A stretch of 64,000 nt of DNA from Platycnemis pennipes. Its lineage: Eukaryota; Arthropoda; Insecta; Odonata; Platycnemididae. Below are positions 37,190-48,385 of the stretch, one piece after another. The first letter of the stretch is position 1. Each line of letters begins with the position of its first letter. Under the pieces are notes generated by a model that had not been told where the DNA came from, searched no databases, and was given only the letters and a program-made list of their open reading frames with translations. The DNA lies in the NCBI GenBank assembly GCA_933228895.1, contig OW121855.1, positions 40,252,698 through 40,316,697 on the forward strand. The letters run 5' to 3'. Made by a program: the position numbers and the translations under genes.

Positions 37190-37650
37190 CACTGCAGCCC
37201 TTTTAGTGCCATGGAGCCTGGAATGGTTCTGGCTCCCAGAACGATCAGTCTATTTTCTTCTCTATTTTCACCGGCTCACCTTCATCTCCTTACCACTATT
37301 ATTCTTAAGTCAGCCTCCACGTTATCATACCACTCACTGCCTTCGAGATCTTTCTCTGCTTCTCCTCTCTCCAAGTGTTCCACTGAAAACAGTTTTGACT
37401 GCTCTTTTCTCCTTCATTTGTTCTACATGTCCAGACAAACAAAGTCCCCCTTGTTTTATTATCATTATGGTGTCTGGTTCTTCACAGGGTTCAGAGATTT
37501 CAGCATTTATTCTTGTTCTCCATACCCCTGAATTTATCATAGAACCGTATATTCTTCTAAAAATCTTCCAATCTTCTGATTATACGTGCCTGTGATGTTG
37601 CTAAAGCTCACGTTTCATATACATGAGGAACTATATGTCCTCGCATGTTC
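37190..37650 (-). pseudogene. second LINE family: ORF2 C-terminal fragment
   Basis: On the minus strand, with frameshifts: a diverged HVYETXALATS segment (near 37,630), RRIYGSMIN, GVWRTRINAEISEPCEEPD (about 37,470-37,530), LSGHVEQMKEKRAVKTVFSG and a GGRRSRGRPR-like basic run (37,330-37,440), then a decayed WYDNVEADLR segment. This matches the C-terminal 'W--RTN-E ... GHV-RM ... GRPR-RW-DDVE-DL' region of endonuclease-type LINE proteins. It differs from the GATGAT family elsewhere in the window. No catalytic domain remains. Confidence 0.8.
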
Positions 37651-37958
37651 TTGGCGTTGTCTTAGCGTAATTTGGTGTTTCTATTGATAATTATTGACTT
37701 GAAAATTAGTTGCAATGCATGATGTGTTACCCATACGCAGCCTAACTTGAATTTCAACGGAAATCTGTTTTATTTTTCCTATGAATTCCCTCCCAATATG
37801 TTTTTGATATTCTACGTCCTTTGGCATGTGATTGAAATAGCAATAAAATACGCATATGAGACAGTTCGGCTTTATCCAAATACAGCAACACTACCTGGAG
37901 TTAATTTTTTTGCGGAAATGGACTATGGGGACCTCCGTTACTCCATAAAGAATAATTT

Positions 37959-38140
37959 TCAGTCTTGAATCATTCCTCATTTGCATCAGCAATAACACTG
38001 CAAAATTACTGCATTTAATTCAATTATTTACAGATGATATGGTCATCTATCGTGAAATAAGTTCAAAAATAGACGCAGAATATCTCACAACCATCGTTAT
38101 TGCTAAAATTATGCACTTCTGCAACTATGCAATATCTTGA
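37959..38140 (+). pseudogene. LINE reverse transcriptase fragment (Jockey/CR1-like)
   Basis: The plus strand reads LESFLICISNNTAKLLHLIQ then LFTDDMVIYREISSKIDAEY, with a stop after CNYAIS. It aligns with the RT 'VLGPLLFLIYINDI ... LFADD-VIYREI' segment of Jockey/CR1-type retrotransposons; the active-site F-ADD appears as FTDD. Only about 60 codons survive. Because it is opposite in strand to the adjacent LINE tail (37,190-37,650), it is likely a separate insertion. Confidence 0.75.
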
Positions 38141-39378
38141 ATTCATTTATGTACCCTAGGTGTAGGTTTTAAACTTAGGAATGTATGTTATCACTAAAAC
38201 ACTCCCGTATTTGATTCAAATGTAACAGCCAAGGAAACGTTCAACGAATAGCCAATTAAAGAATTGAAGATCTGAGAGTGGGTAGCTATTTTATGGCTAC
38301 TGAATTTCTAATTACGTAAAAAATGACTAACAGAAGACGGAAAATATTGTTAACGCCTCAGTGCTTTCATATGTATATTTTCTCTTGTAGCATATTAAAA
38401 GAAACAATAGCATACCTATTTGATTACTGTAACAATATTTGCCCAAAACAAAAGCCTGTTGGACAGTTGTTATAGGTATACCGATTTTGAATCGGAATAT
38501 CAATCCTCTCCAATAATGAATTAACGACACCCGCATTTCATAGTAATTTTAATTCAAAATATAATGGGAATGAAGGAGAAAAAGAGTGACTTTATAAAGA
38601 CAGATTTGTTTAATTCAACTACTCGTTTTCCTTAATTGAATCTTGACATTCTCAGCATGTATTAACCATTCATCTTGGATACGCCGCGAGGTTTTGTACC
38701 AAAAAAGTTTGGTTTTTTACATTGTACAGACATAAAAAAGTAAATAATATAAAATTATATTGCGTCTATTTCTAAATTATCCTATATGATTAAATTGGAC
38801 TTCACGCTCTTACACAAATGCATGTTTAATCCCACACGTTGATGATTGGAAATAACGTGATCAAGTGAAAACATTCTATGCATTTTGCGAATTTTGTGAT
38901 GACAATATGGCCTTGAAAGCCTCGGTACATTGAAGTTGAAATACCAAGTAGGTTCCTGCATGGATTTATGTTTTATAGCATTACTATATGACTAGTGAGC
39001 TTGCTCCGAAGTGGCAGTCAGGAAAAACGTATAGGTTCAAATTAAATATCAAGCTCCACTGAAATTGCAGTTCACTTTAGAACTTGGTGTCTTTACCAAT
39101 GTGGGTTGTCATTTTTAATTAAGCAGTGGACAACATAAATATGTGTCATTATTCAATCATAGAACACGTGTTCCTCCTACCGACGCTAATTGTTGCTGAT
39201 TGATGAATCGATTGTTACGAAAGGTAATTTATCAACTTTCAATCAATATCTTAGAGTAAATTCTATTCTTATTACGTAGTACAGATTTAGCTTACTTAAA
39301 CCAGACGTTTTTCGCTAGGTTGCGTATATTCACACTTTCTACTATACATTTGACCTATACCGACATTAAAATTTTCAT
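38141..39378. other. no recognisable feature
   Basis: AT-rich; nothing recognised. Confidence 0.5.
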
Positions 39379-40640
39379 CATCTTGCTACTCTTATTTTGA
39401 TTTTACTTCATTTAAGTTTTTTATCAGTTTCTTGTGTCTAAAGTGACAATAATTTTGAAAGCGGATCACTTAGGATTATGGTATAAATCAATAAAATGTT
39501 CACCTTTTCAGCCCTGCAGAAACTTTCATTGAAATACTTTTAGTTTTACCGAATGTAAACCTATTTGATCGGGGAATAGCGCAGAAAGTTAGCCCATATT
39601 ATTTTTCCGAATGAAATGGCCGATCTAGATTCAAGAATTAGCTGCGACACCTTTTTTAGTACCTACCTTTCAATATCTTCACTGAATAACAATGCTGCTT
39701 AAGGCATCGCTTTTGCACGGACATTTTTAGCATCATTGCAGTGGCATCAATGAACATCCCGCGGATACGTAATGAGGAATTATGATCCAAACGGATTTGA
39801 ATTCTATTCCTTGTTTATTTTTAAACCATCTCAAATCGCAAACTATTTCAATCGATGACAAATTCAAAAGCCTTCCGTCTTTTCTCTTCATGTACCTGGT
39901 TGGTTCATATGTACATACGCGTAAAGAAATACAAACAATTCATAATTTTAACACCGCTGAAGCATTCATTTAAATACTTTAAATACCGAATGAAAACCTT
40001 CATTCGGTATTTAAAGTGCATGAAACCAAGTCATTAAGTAGCGCTAGTAGTCAGCACATATCTTTGTTCGGAAAAATACGGCTGACTCTGCTTCACAAAT
40101 AGCCTACATTGCCTTCCTTTATCCTAGCGAAAGGGTCAATGCCGTTTACGGCATCCCTCTATTACGAACTTTTTAAGCATCTACGATGTTTCATTTCGGA
40201 GACGACAATGACAAAGGTCTTAGCAACGCTCAGAAAAGAATCTACAAAAATGAGTAAATTTCAATGTAAATTACGCATTGCCCAGAAACCTCGAGGACAA
40301 AGAGTAAATCGGTTATAAGAATAAGAAAGTTTACATATTTTCCATTAAATACAGAAAGATTGAAAGAAATTGATTAATATTTAGTTATTTTACTGAGCGA
40401 TATAAAAAACTCTTGCGCTACCATAAATTGGAAAAGTCAATTTAAACCAATGTAAATACATAATTGGCGCCAGGAATCGAACCCGGGCCCTGAGCCTTTT
40501 TTCATATAGCCTATAGCACTTTATAGTGTATGAGCTATAATCCTACAAAATTTCAGCTGAATTGGTTCATTAGTTTATGAGGAGGTGCGTAGCATAAGAA
40601 CTGGCAGACAGACAGACACCACAATATTTTTATATATTAG
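39379..40640 (+). repeat. 1.2-kb dispersed repeat, copy B
   Basis: Diverged homologue of 963-2,192, collinear throughout, with the same 3' end (CAGACAGACAGACACC then TTTTTATATATTAG). The tRNA-like B box is better preserved here (GGTTCGATTCC on the minus strand, 40,473-40,483). It differs by a 40-bp perfect hairpin at 39,977-40,016 replacing the sequence of copy A at about 1,545-1,570. A mariner element starts immediately at its 3' end, apparently at the terminal TA. Confidence 0.78.
39977..40016. repeat. perfect 18-bp inverted repeat (hairpin)
   Basis: CTTTAAATACCGAATGAA (39,977-39,994), a 4-nt spacer AACC, and its exact reverse complement (39,999-40,016). It is absent from the homologous place in copy A, so it arose after the two copies diverged. 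Confidence 0.97.
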
Positions 40641-40642
40641 TA

Positions 40643-41608
40643 CAGGGTGCGGCAGAAAGACCTCCCCGATTTGGGATGCAAATAAAAACCAAACCAAGAA
40701 AGATACAAGAAGAATGTATATCTTTCTAAATAGTGCATACAATGCAGTTTTCGATTAATTAATTTTAAAAATGACGTAATTTAATTGTTGAACATTATTG
40801 GCAATACACTGATTAAGTCTCTCCCAGTAGTTTTCCATGACCCTGTGGGTCATTTCGGGTGGAATAGCAGCAACTTCTGGCGTTATTGCCTCCCTAAGGG
40901 CTTCAAGAGTTTGAAAACGATGTTGGTATACCTTGGATTTCAAGTAGCCCTAGAGAAACAAATCGCACCGGGACAAATCAGGAGAACGAGGGGGCCACCC
41001 TATGTCACCAAGCGAGGAAATAAGGTGCCCAGGAAACATTTTTCTCAGAATTCCGAGGCATTGACGAGAGGTGAGGGATGTTGCACCATCGTGTTGGAAC
41101 CACACATGTCCTTTTCCATGTTCATGAAAAAGATTACCCAATCTAGGCATCAGAAAGTTTTCGGTCAGTGCTCAATATCGAGTGGGCGTAACCGTTACAG
41201 TAACACCATTCTCTTAAAAAAATTACTGACCCCACACACACCAAACTCAAAAATGGCACACCATACTGTAACCTTAGGTCTGTAGAGTGGCCAGTAGGTG
41301 TCCATTGTAACGCACTACCTGTCTGTCTAGGTTTGACCCTCAATTGCGGATTGTTTCTTATCAGGAACGGGATCATCTCGAGCGAGCGAAAAGCGAACAC
41401 GAAAGGCACACTGTGTCGAAATCAGCGATCCGCCATTTTTTATAAATTCCACTACCATGAAAGCACGCTGTATTCCCTACCACACCATGCTGTAAACTGT
41501 AAATGGCATGAGCAGAGCTGTCTTTATACGCAAGCGCCAACGCAGTACCCCCACCCAACCCCTAGCGAAAATGCTCTCAAATCAGGGAGGTCATTCTGCC
41601 GCTCCCTG
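40643..41608 (-). mobile_element. Tc1/mariner-superfamily element (DD41D-type), internally deleted
   Basis: Terminal inverted repeats of about 30 bp: CAGGGTGCGGCAGAAAGACC at the left, and at the right the complement of CAGGGAGCGGCAGAATGACC, with a few mismatches. The element is flanked by TA on both sides (40,641-40,642 and 41,609-41,610), the mariner target duplication. At 966 bp it is shorter than a usual autonomous mariner (about 1.3 kb), and the N-terminal DNA-binding part of the transposase cannot be found. Confidence 0.93.
40755..41280 (-). pseudogene. mariner-type transposase, C-terminal catalytic part, broken
   Basis: On the minus strand: KVTVWCAIFEFGVCGVSNFF (about 41,205-41,270), then after a frameshift PRLGNLFHEHGKGHVWFQHD (41,090-41,150), GWPPRSPDLSRCDLFL, a TAG in place of the usual Trp codon (40,950-40,952), then GYLKSKVYQH to IPPEMTHRVMENYWERLNQC. 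The Asp of QHDGA and the Asp of SRCDLFL are separated by 41 residues, the spacing of DD41D (rosa/Visitor-like) members of the IS630-Tc1-mariner superfamily. The first catalytic Asp and the helix-turn-helix region are missing. Not functional. Confidence 0.9.
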
Positions 41609-41610
41609 TA

Positions 41611-44242
41611 TAAAGATAACATCAAGTTATACCCTTAACCACTGAATATACCTAACTGTACGAAATATAGTGTAAAAAGCATTATTCACAATGGAATTGA
41701 AGGCAATAATGGAGTTTTGTAATGATCCAATTTTCAGATCCACAAAATGGGCTAGGGCATTGAAACTGGGCAAATTTTAATGACGTAACTTCAACATGTT
41801 TTGTTCTTCCACGTGTTTTTAGCTAAATGTTTTTTTAACAAAACTGTTAGGGAAATTAAACAATTACGTATCCTAAAATCCCATGTAAACTTCTTTGCAA
41901 GCCCCGAGGAAAAACAGGCCCGAATCCATTTTAGTATCCCATGTTAGAGGAATGCCTCGAATCTTTTGGAAAGGTACGAACAATGAGCGAGCAGCGACAC
42001 CTTTTGCCAAATGTGGGTCAAGGTACTGTAACAAAACGCTTTTTCTTTCCCTACGCTTCACTCCATATAGCGATTGCTTTCCAGAGCACGGGAGGTTTTT
42101 TTCTGCGAACGACATCCTGAGGGTTTGACGAGGTGCGTGGGAGTAGTTCTGTTTTACTTTATAAAATGCATACTTTATCATTTTGATAGGAGGAATTATT
42201 TTCTCTCAATAGTGAAGATAAAATCACTTAAGATGAAATAAACTATAGAGATAAAGCTTTTAGTGCACTTGACGTAACAATTTGATTACTCAAGAATTCC
42301 AGCAAGGGATGTGCTTCTCTTCGCCACTCGTTTGTTTATAGCACACAACTTTTCTTGTCAAAATGAATAACTTGATCAGTAGATATCCTCTCTCCATCCT
42401 TTACAATGGGCCTTTGGGGAAATCTGATGCCACGTCACGTACAAAAACCTTACTGGCTTCCGGTTCTGAGCTTTCTTCACTCAGAAATGTGGCATGGCCT
42501 GACTGCACTATTTTAGGTGGGGTGGCCTAGATAACTCAATATTCAGAAACATTCCCCAGAATAGTGTGCATGATATTCCGCTGTATGAAATATCTCCTCC
42601 ATTCGTTACCGTCAGTACAATAAAAACGGAGTTCAATTGTGTAATGGCTCTTATCCTCTCCTAATTTCTTTACTTTGTGGATATGTAGAGATCAGTACTC
42701 GTGCATGTATGAAAATATTAGGAACGTAATATTAAGGCCAAATAAATCACGAATACATAAATAAAAAGTACTTATACCGATATACTTAGAACCTTGGATA
42801 AAGAATAAAATACGCATAACTTAGTCAAATATCAAGTTAACTCTTGAAACCTTCGTTTGAAGTAGTATACCTTCTTAGTTGAGCTCTGACCTCTGCGTGA
42901 ATTCACATTTTGAAGGCAAATAATTTGGTATATGTGATCGGAATATATACGGACCTATCAATGCCACTAATACCACTTCCTCGTTTCTTAGGCTAGGATA
43001 ATATACTCCTACCCTCCTCTCTGTTCACTGCATGATGGAATAAGCCTTTCAGATATAAGTACTCTTATTATTCTGCTGCCTAAGACGACGGTAACGCGTA
43101 CCTTGTACGGTCTATTACTTCGAATTTACTATTTTATTAATGCATTGTATTTATCAATCACTATTGTGAAAAAGAAGAATTATAATTGCACAAACTTGCA
43201 AAATGAAGAGCATTAAATAATAAACTGCCAATTATGGTTAAGTGTATTTATATTTTTATAGGCATTATGATATGCATTCATGACCCATTTGATGCGTGTA
43301 AAAATGTTAGCATACATTGTGATGCGGGAAAGAAATGATATTTACCTCCATTTTGCATTCTAACTCCTTCATGTAAATAGTGCATTAGTTTTCAAAATGA
43401 CAAATTTTTAAATTATTATTCATGCCATTAGATATCTCATAATAAATGTATAAGATTTGAGTATTTAAAACTAGTCAAGAAAAACCTTAACGGAATAATC
43501 CACTGATACGCACAATATCAGAATTTCCATGGAGAAAAATTTATTCACAATGACCTGAAACTTAGGGCATTTGTACTATTTTTTCCAGTTTAGACAAATT
43601 TCAACGTGAGATATTTTATACTAATGATGTTTCTATAAATATTACAGTGTAATTGTCTTATTGACCAAGCAGGTCCGTCAATGATAGCCACATAAGATAG
43701 TCAAACAATTAATAATAACTTTGGCTCGTTCTCTAATGTTAAGGAAAGTGTTGGTAGATGGTTGCTTTTCTTTGATAATTAATGATATTTTCTTCAGATA
43801 TTTTATTCCAGTCATTCCATTTCACCTTTCCTCTCTTCAAATTAATTACTGGCTTTCATTGAGTGCGACGCATAAACATCTATATTTTTATTCCGATTCC
43901 ACATGATCATTAGGAGGTTTCTGACTGGTCATCGCTGCTGACTAGAAATATATTCTAGACATCACAATGTCGCATTTTTCTACCGGAAGTCTTATCCGTT
44001 GTAAGTAAAGGCCCTCGATTGGTCTCGTGCAAGCAGTGGGAATTAAAATGCGAGAACAGCATAAGGCAAATTCATGATTTTTTTCGGAATAATTATCCCC
44101 AGGCCATCTATTCCCTAAAGAACCTACCCTTAACCCCTCCCCCCAACTCACCTCAAAAATCATCATCAAGGAGAATCTCCATATTTTCGCCTTCCCTTTC
44201 CCCATGCTCCCCTCGCATCTTCTCTTCTTCCTCTCACCTCCT
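41611..44242. other. no recognisable gene
   Basis: AT-rich with one GC-richer interval at about 41,890-42,140, where both strands are open for 77-102 codons without a recognised domain. Confidence 0.5.
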
Positions 44243-45634
44243 CCGATATCATCATCAGTCAAACGAAACATAGTCAACTGGTTTGACGCACCTCTCCACT
44301 CAATTCAGCTAATCTCTTCATATTTATGTATTTATTCTCTTTTACATTCGTCATTACTTGTTCTAGATATCTCATACGAGGCCTGACTTTGCCGTTCTTC
44401 CCGTTCACTTGTCCTTCAACGTTTGCTTTCAGCAGACCATCACGTCTCATTGTGTGGCCGATTAACTTGTCGACCGTCTTATTAGGGTGTTCACAAGATT
44501 CCTCTTTTCTCCCACACTTCGGAGAACTTCCTCGTTACTCAGTCGCTCAATCCATTTAATCTTCTTCTGTAGCGCCACAATTCGAATGCTTTCGCCCTTG
44601 ACTTTTATGCTGATGTCATTCGTCTATGCCTCATTGCCTTAAAGAAACAGTTTCCAGATATACGTTCTGATGAATTGATTCCTTACTTCTACAATTATAT
44701 TTCCAGCCTTGCAAATTCTTCTTTTAGTGGAATACTCTCTTTTCCGGGGATATTTACTGACTATTTCTTTCTTTCTTCGTCCATCGCTGGTTACTCGGCT
44801 CCCCGGATAAAAGTACCTTTTCACATTCTTGAGTTTTTTGCATTCCTAGTTTAACATTTTTCTTGGACTCTTCCCATGCTGCTCATCAATAAAAGGTGTC
44901 TTCTTTTTAATCATAAAGCGATATCTTGTCATTTTTATACGCATGGGTAATATAATCTTCTTTGAATCCCTATCTGCCTCTACAATGTCTGCTATGTAAT
45001 CGGCTAATCGTACCTCGCTAATGGAGTCCCCGTGAATATTCACTTATGGAGCCGTTCCTCGATTTCATTGGTGACTTTTTCGATCTAGACATTAAATATT
45101 GCGGGAGGCAGTGGAAGACACTCTCATTCCTTTACTTAATTTTGCTTCTTCAGCTCTAGCTCCCGATTCACAGCTACTTGGTTTTACAATAAACTTTGGA
45201 TAATTCTTCGGTAATTGTAGGACACTCCTATGCCTTTCATGATTCCAAACATTTTATTCCAATCCACCCTGTCAAAAGCCTTCTCCAAATACAAAAACGC
45301 AATGAAAGTTGGTTTGTTGTTTTGCATTTACTTATCTACGAGCAGCCTAAAAACTAATAATGCTCCTCTTGTACTCTTTCTTTTCCTCAATTCGTATTGG
45401 TCTTCATACTGGAACTCCTCTGCTTTTTGTTCTATTCTCCTGATGATGATTAAGTCAATATCTTCTATGAATCTATCGTTAGGTTTTTGGTCCTGATATG
45501 ATTGCAGTTTTCGGCTCTCTTAATTTTGGGAATAGGAATAATAATGTTTTTCCCTAAGTGCATGGGTATATCTGCTGTTGAATACATGTCGCAAATGCTT
45601 TTTCAAAAATGGGCAATGATTTCTCTTCTGCATT
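44243..45634 (-). pseudogene. LINE reverse transcriptase and C-terminal region (3' part of a split copy)
   Basis: On the minus strand, with frameshifts and stops: EEKSLPIFEKAFATCIQQQI at the piggyBac junction, IIIPIPK, a GDQYGFR-like segment, FIAFLYLEKAFDRVDWNKMF (RT motif with the first catalytic Asp degenerated to Tyr-Leu-Glu), VRLADYIADIVEA (about 44,990-45,015, where the canonical ADD is ADY), GSRVTSDGRRKKEIV, QFIRTYIW, GLLKANVEGQVNGKNGKVRP, RYLEQVMTNVKENKYINMKR and a GATGATGATATC tail at about 44,244-44,258. The same family is found at 2.3, 14.1, 16.5, 20.4, 57.5 and 61.6-64 kb; this is the most complete copy. Its 5' half lies beyond the piggyBac insertion at 48,386-49,030. Confidence 0.92.
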
Positions 45635-45655
45635 TTAACACTAGAACTACCGATT

Positions 45656-45847
45656 GAGTCATTTTGACTCCTCGCGATTTTTTTTCTCTGCCCTGAAACA
45701 TTTTCCGAATTCTGGCTTGAGATTCCGTGACTTTTACTCATTTTTGACACAAAAGAAGGATTTGTGATAAAAATAGTTTTTTAATTTAAAAAATACATCC
45801 ATTTGTCAAAATTTACCGTTGACTACCAAAGAGAGTCATTTTGACTT
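45656..45847. repeat. piggyBac subterminal GAGTCA/TGACTC repeats
   Basis: Two copies of the near-palindrome GAGTCATTTTGACT(C) at 45,656-45,670 and 45,833-45,847. Subterminal repeats of this kind often serve as transposase binding sites; that role is inferred. Confidence 0.7.
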
Positions 45848-46505
45848 CCTACTGTATTTTGCTAGTCTTTTCTCCAAATAGTAATATTTGTTCAAGTTTT
45901 TATTTTTTCTTATGTTCATAATTAATTTAAAGCATTTTTGGCTTAAATCTATACTTATTACCTACGTTTTTTGGCAAATATTTGCGAGATTCTGAAGGCA
46001 TTTCTAATTTTACGAGTCTGTGTTTGGAACTGCAAACCTTGTGAATGTCCTGATATTATTTAACCTTCTGATAAAGTGATGAATATGCCATCCGTATGAA
46101 ACAGTTTCAAATTCGTTTGTTGGGAAGCCGTCGTGTCTGCCTCGCTTTCCTTCCCCCTCCCCTCTCGTCGCCCGTCAGTCTCGCTGCAGCGCAATACTGT
46201 CTAGCATGCTCAATTGTTTTAGTCTCGACTACGTGGAAGTTGATTTTCAAACGTGAAAGAGTAACTTTGTATCCTTCCATTGATATACTGATGTACCAGG
46301 AAAATAATTTTTTGGAAATAAACAAAGTTACTGTCCTAGCACGTTCGTCCCTGGCTGCCGAGCGCCGCGCCGCACAAGACAACCGTGCGCTGCCCTTGAT
46401 TTGCGTTATTGAATCCAGTGAACTCTCGAGTGGACTGCACTCCTCTGTGACTGTCGAGTGCACAACTTCTGTGTAGTACGGCCGTCTTTTTTCCTGACTG
46501 GCAAT

Positions 46506-48307
46506 ATGACTAGAAGAAGTAGGCTAAAGCGTGAAGAAATCCTTTCTCTTTTGCATTCTATACCGTAAGGTGAATCGGAATGCGTAACGGAAGATCACTT
46601 CGACTCTGACGATGACGAATATTTTATTCCTCAAAACGTTTCTAGTGAGTCTGAAGATTCAGACGAAACCATTTCGTAAGGTAAGCAGTTATTTATATTT
46701 ATTTCCTCTTTCATACGGAGCTACAAAACAAAGCTGCAAAATGCTCAACAATGCATTTTTTTCCACATGTTGCAAGCTCATCAACCCAGGATCACGCTCG
46801 TGCGGCGGCGTTGTTGCCTCAGGAAAATCCTCCAGGCAGAGGACAGAAACACTCTACAAAACGACGCAAAATTGCATCCTCGACAGATGACCTAGGCGGT
46901 GAAGACGATGGAGGAAATACAACCACAGAAGGCGATAATGACTCTCCAGAAACGCTTGTGTCAGCTGATGGAATTGGATGGAAACCGCTGAAGATTGGAG
47001 AACACTTACCTGATAGGCGTGTAAACCAAAACATACTTAGAGAAGCGCCTGGACCTACACGACACGCGAGAAGAAATTTAACTAGTGATAGTCCTGTGAG
47101 TGCATGGCAATTATTTATCGACTCGTTTATGCTGACTCACATTAAGCGATGTGCAATTGCGGAACACGCAGGCAAAATGGTGAAGATTTTAATCTTTCCG
47201 ATCATGAGCTACATGCATGTATCACCGTATTTTACGCCTGCGGAATATCAGGCACGTATGATCACTCTACCTATCATAAGTATTTGGTCAAACGACTGGG
47301 GAATACCATTTTGTAAAACGAAGATGTTTAGGAACCGTTTTATAAACATTTTGCATTATCTAAGATTTGGCAATGAGTTTTCATCGACTCAAAACCTACA
47401 AGTTTGCTCTCTTTTAAATAGTGTGGGATAGATTCATAGATAATTGCATTGCTTTTTACAAACTTGGTCCGTACATTACGGTTGATGAACAACTTTTCCC
47501 CAGCAAAACTAGTTGTCCTTTCACTCAGTACATTCCTTCTAAGCCGGACATATACGGCCATTAATATCGGCTAGCTATTGACAAGGATAGCAAATATCTT
47601 GTAAATGGCTTCCCTAATGTTGGAAAATATAATACAGGTCATGCTGATTGCCGTTTAGCTGACCACGTGGTACTGAAATTAATGCAGCCGTTTCTGAAGA
47701 AAGGACGAAATGTTACCGTAGATAATTATTTTACTTCAGTCAAACTCGCTGAACAGCTAAAAAGGCAGGGTATTAGCATTGCGGGAACGGTAAATAAAAA
47801 AATACGAAAGTACCAAAAGCGATCAAATCAATGAAAGAAAACTTGTACAACTCTTTAGTTTTTAAAAACAACGATGATTTTACACTTACTGTAGGGAAAC
47901 TAAACAAGAATGTCATAATTCTTAGTTCCACCCATCCCGATGTCAACGTTGCTTCCGATTCCAATAAAAACACTCCTGAAACGGTGAAGATTTACAATGA
48001 AACTAAGTACGGTGTAGATGTCGTAGACCAAATGGTGCGCAAATATACCACAAGAACACGTACTCGGCAATGGCCGATCCACTCGTTTGAAAATACTCTC
48101 GACTTAGCAGGCATAACTTCTTGGATAGTGTACAAGGAAACTACCTCCGAAAACAAAATATGCAAGGCGTTTTTGAAAAAGCTCGTTACAGAGTTGGCTC
48201 ATCATTACGTTAAACCTAGGCAAGAGCGTGGCTTGTCCAATGCCGTAGATTCTTTTGAAGAATCTTGTGAAGCCCTTAATCGGGTTGCGACATCTCTGCT
48301 TTGCTAA
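46506..48307 (+). pseudogene. piggyBac transposase, broken by stops and frameshifts
   Basis: DDD-type transposase for TTAA-specific cut-and-paste transposition. The N-terminus (ATG 46,506) is basic then acidic (DSDDDEYF), with stops at 46,566 and 46,677; the latter lies next to a GTAAG that could be an intron donor. The frame at 46,751-47,431 covers the DNA-binding/dimerisation region (SAWQLFIDSF, PAEYQARMI, KTKMFRNRFINILHYLRF). A +1 shift at about 47,420 leads into VWDRFIDNCIAFYKLGPYIT, VDEQLF (Asp at 47,484), a stop at 47,562, VTVDNYFTS (Asp at 47,721) and a shift at about 47,825. The last part (47,831-48,307) has GVDVVDQM (Asp at 48,017) and RQWPIHSFE. All three catalytic Asp codons remain. 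The Cys-rich C-terminal zinc domain of many family members is not visible. Nonfunctional. Confidence 0.95.
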
Positions 48308-48385
48308 AATGTTGTCTGTTTCAATTTCTTCTGTCTTTGGAATTTTCGTGTATCGTCTTCGGTTGTGACTTTTAAACATTATTAA

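Larger units (their letters stand above)
45635..48385 (+). mobile_element. piggyBac-like DNA transposon inserted in a LINE
   Basis: The left end is TTAA (45,635-45,638) followed by CACTAGAACTACCGA, the expected target and a piggyBac-type terminus. Subterminal GAGTCATTTTGACTC (45,656-45,670) is a near-palindrome repeated with one change at 45,833-45,847. The transposase follows at 46,506-48,307. A TTAA exists at 48,382-48,385 where LINE-like coding resumes, but no inverted copy of the left terminus precedes it, so the right terminus is lost or too diverged. LINE sequence lies on both sides in one orientation, which shows that piggyBac arrived after the LINE. Confidence 0.9.

Noticed and set aside
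46096..46476. 126-codon plus frame and 118-codon minus frame
   Set aside because: They lie in the non-coding 5' region of piggyBac upstream of the transposase start and overlap each other; treated as chance.
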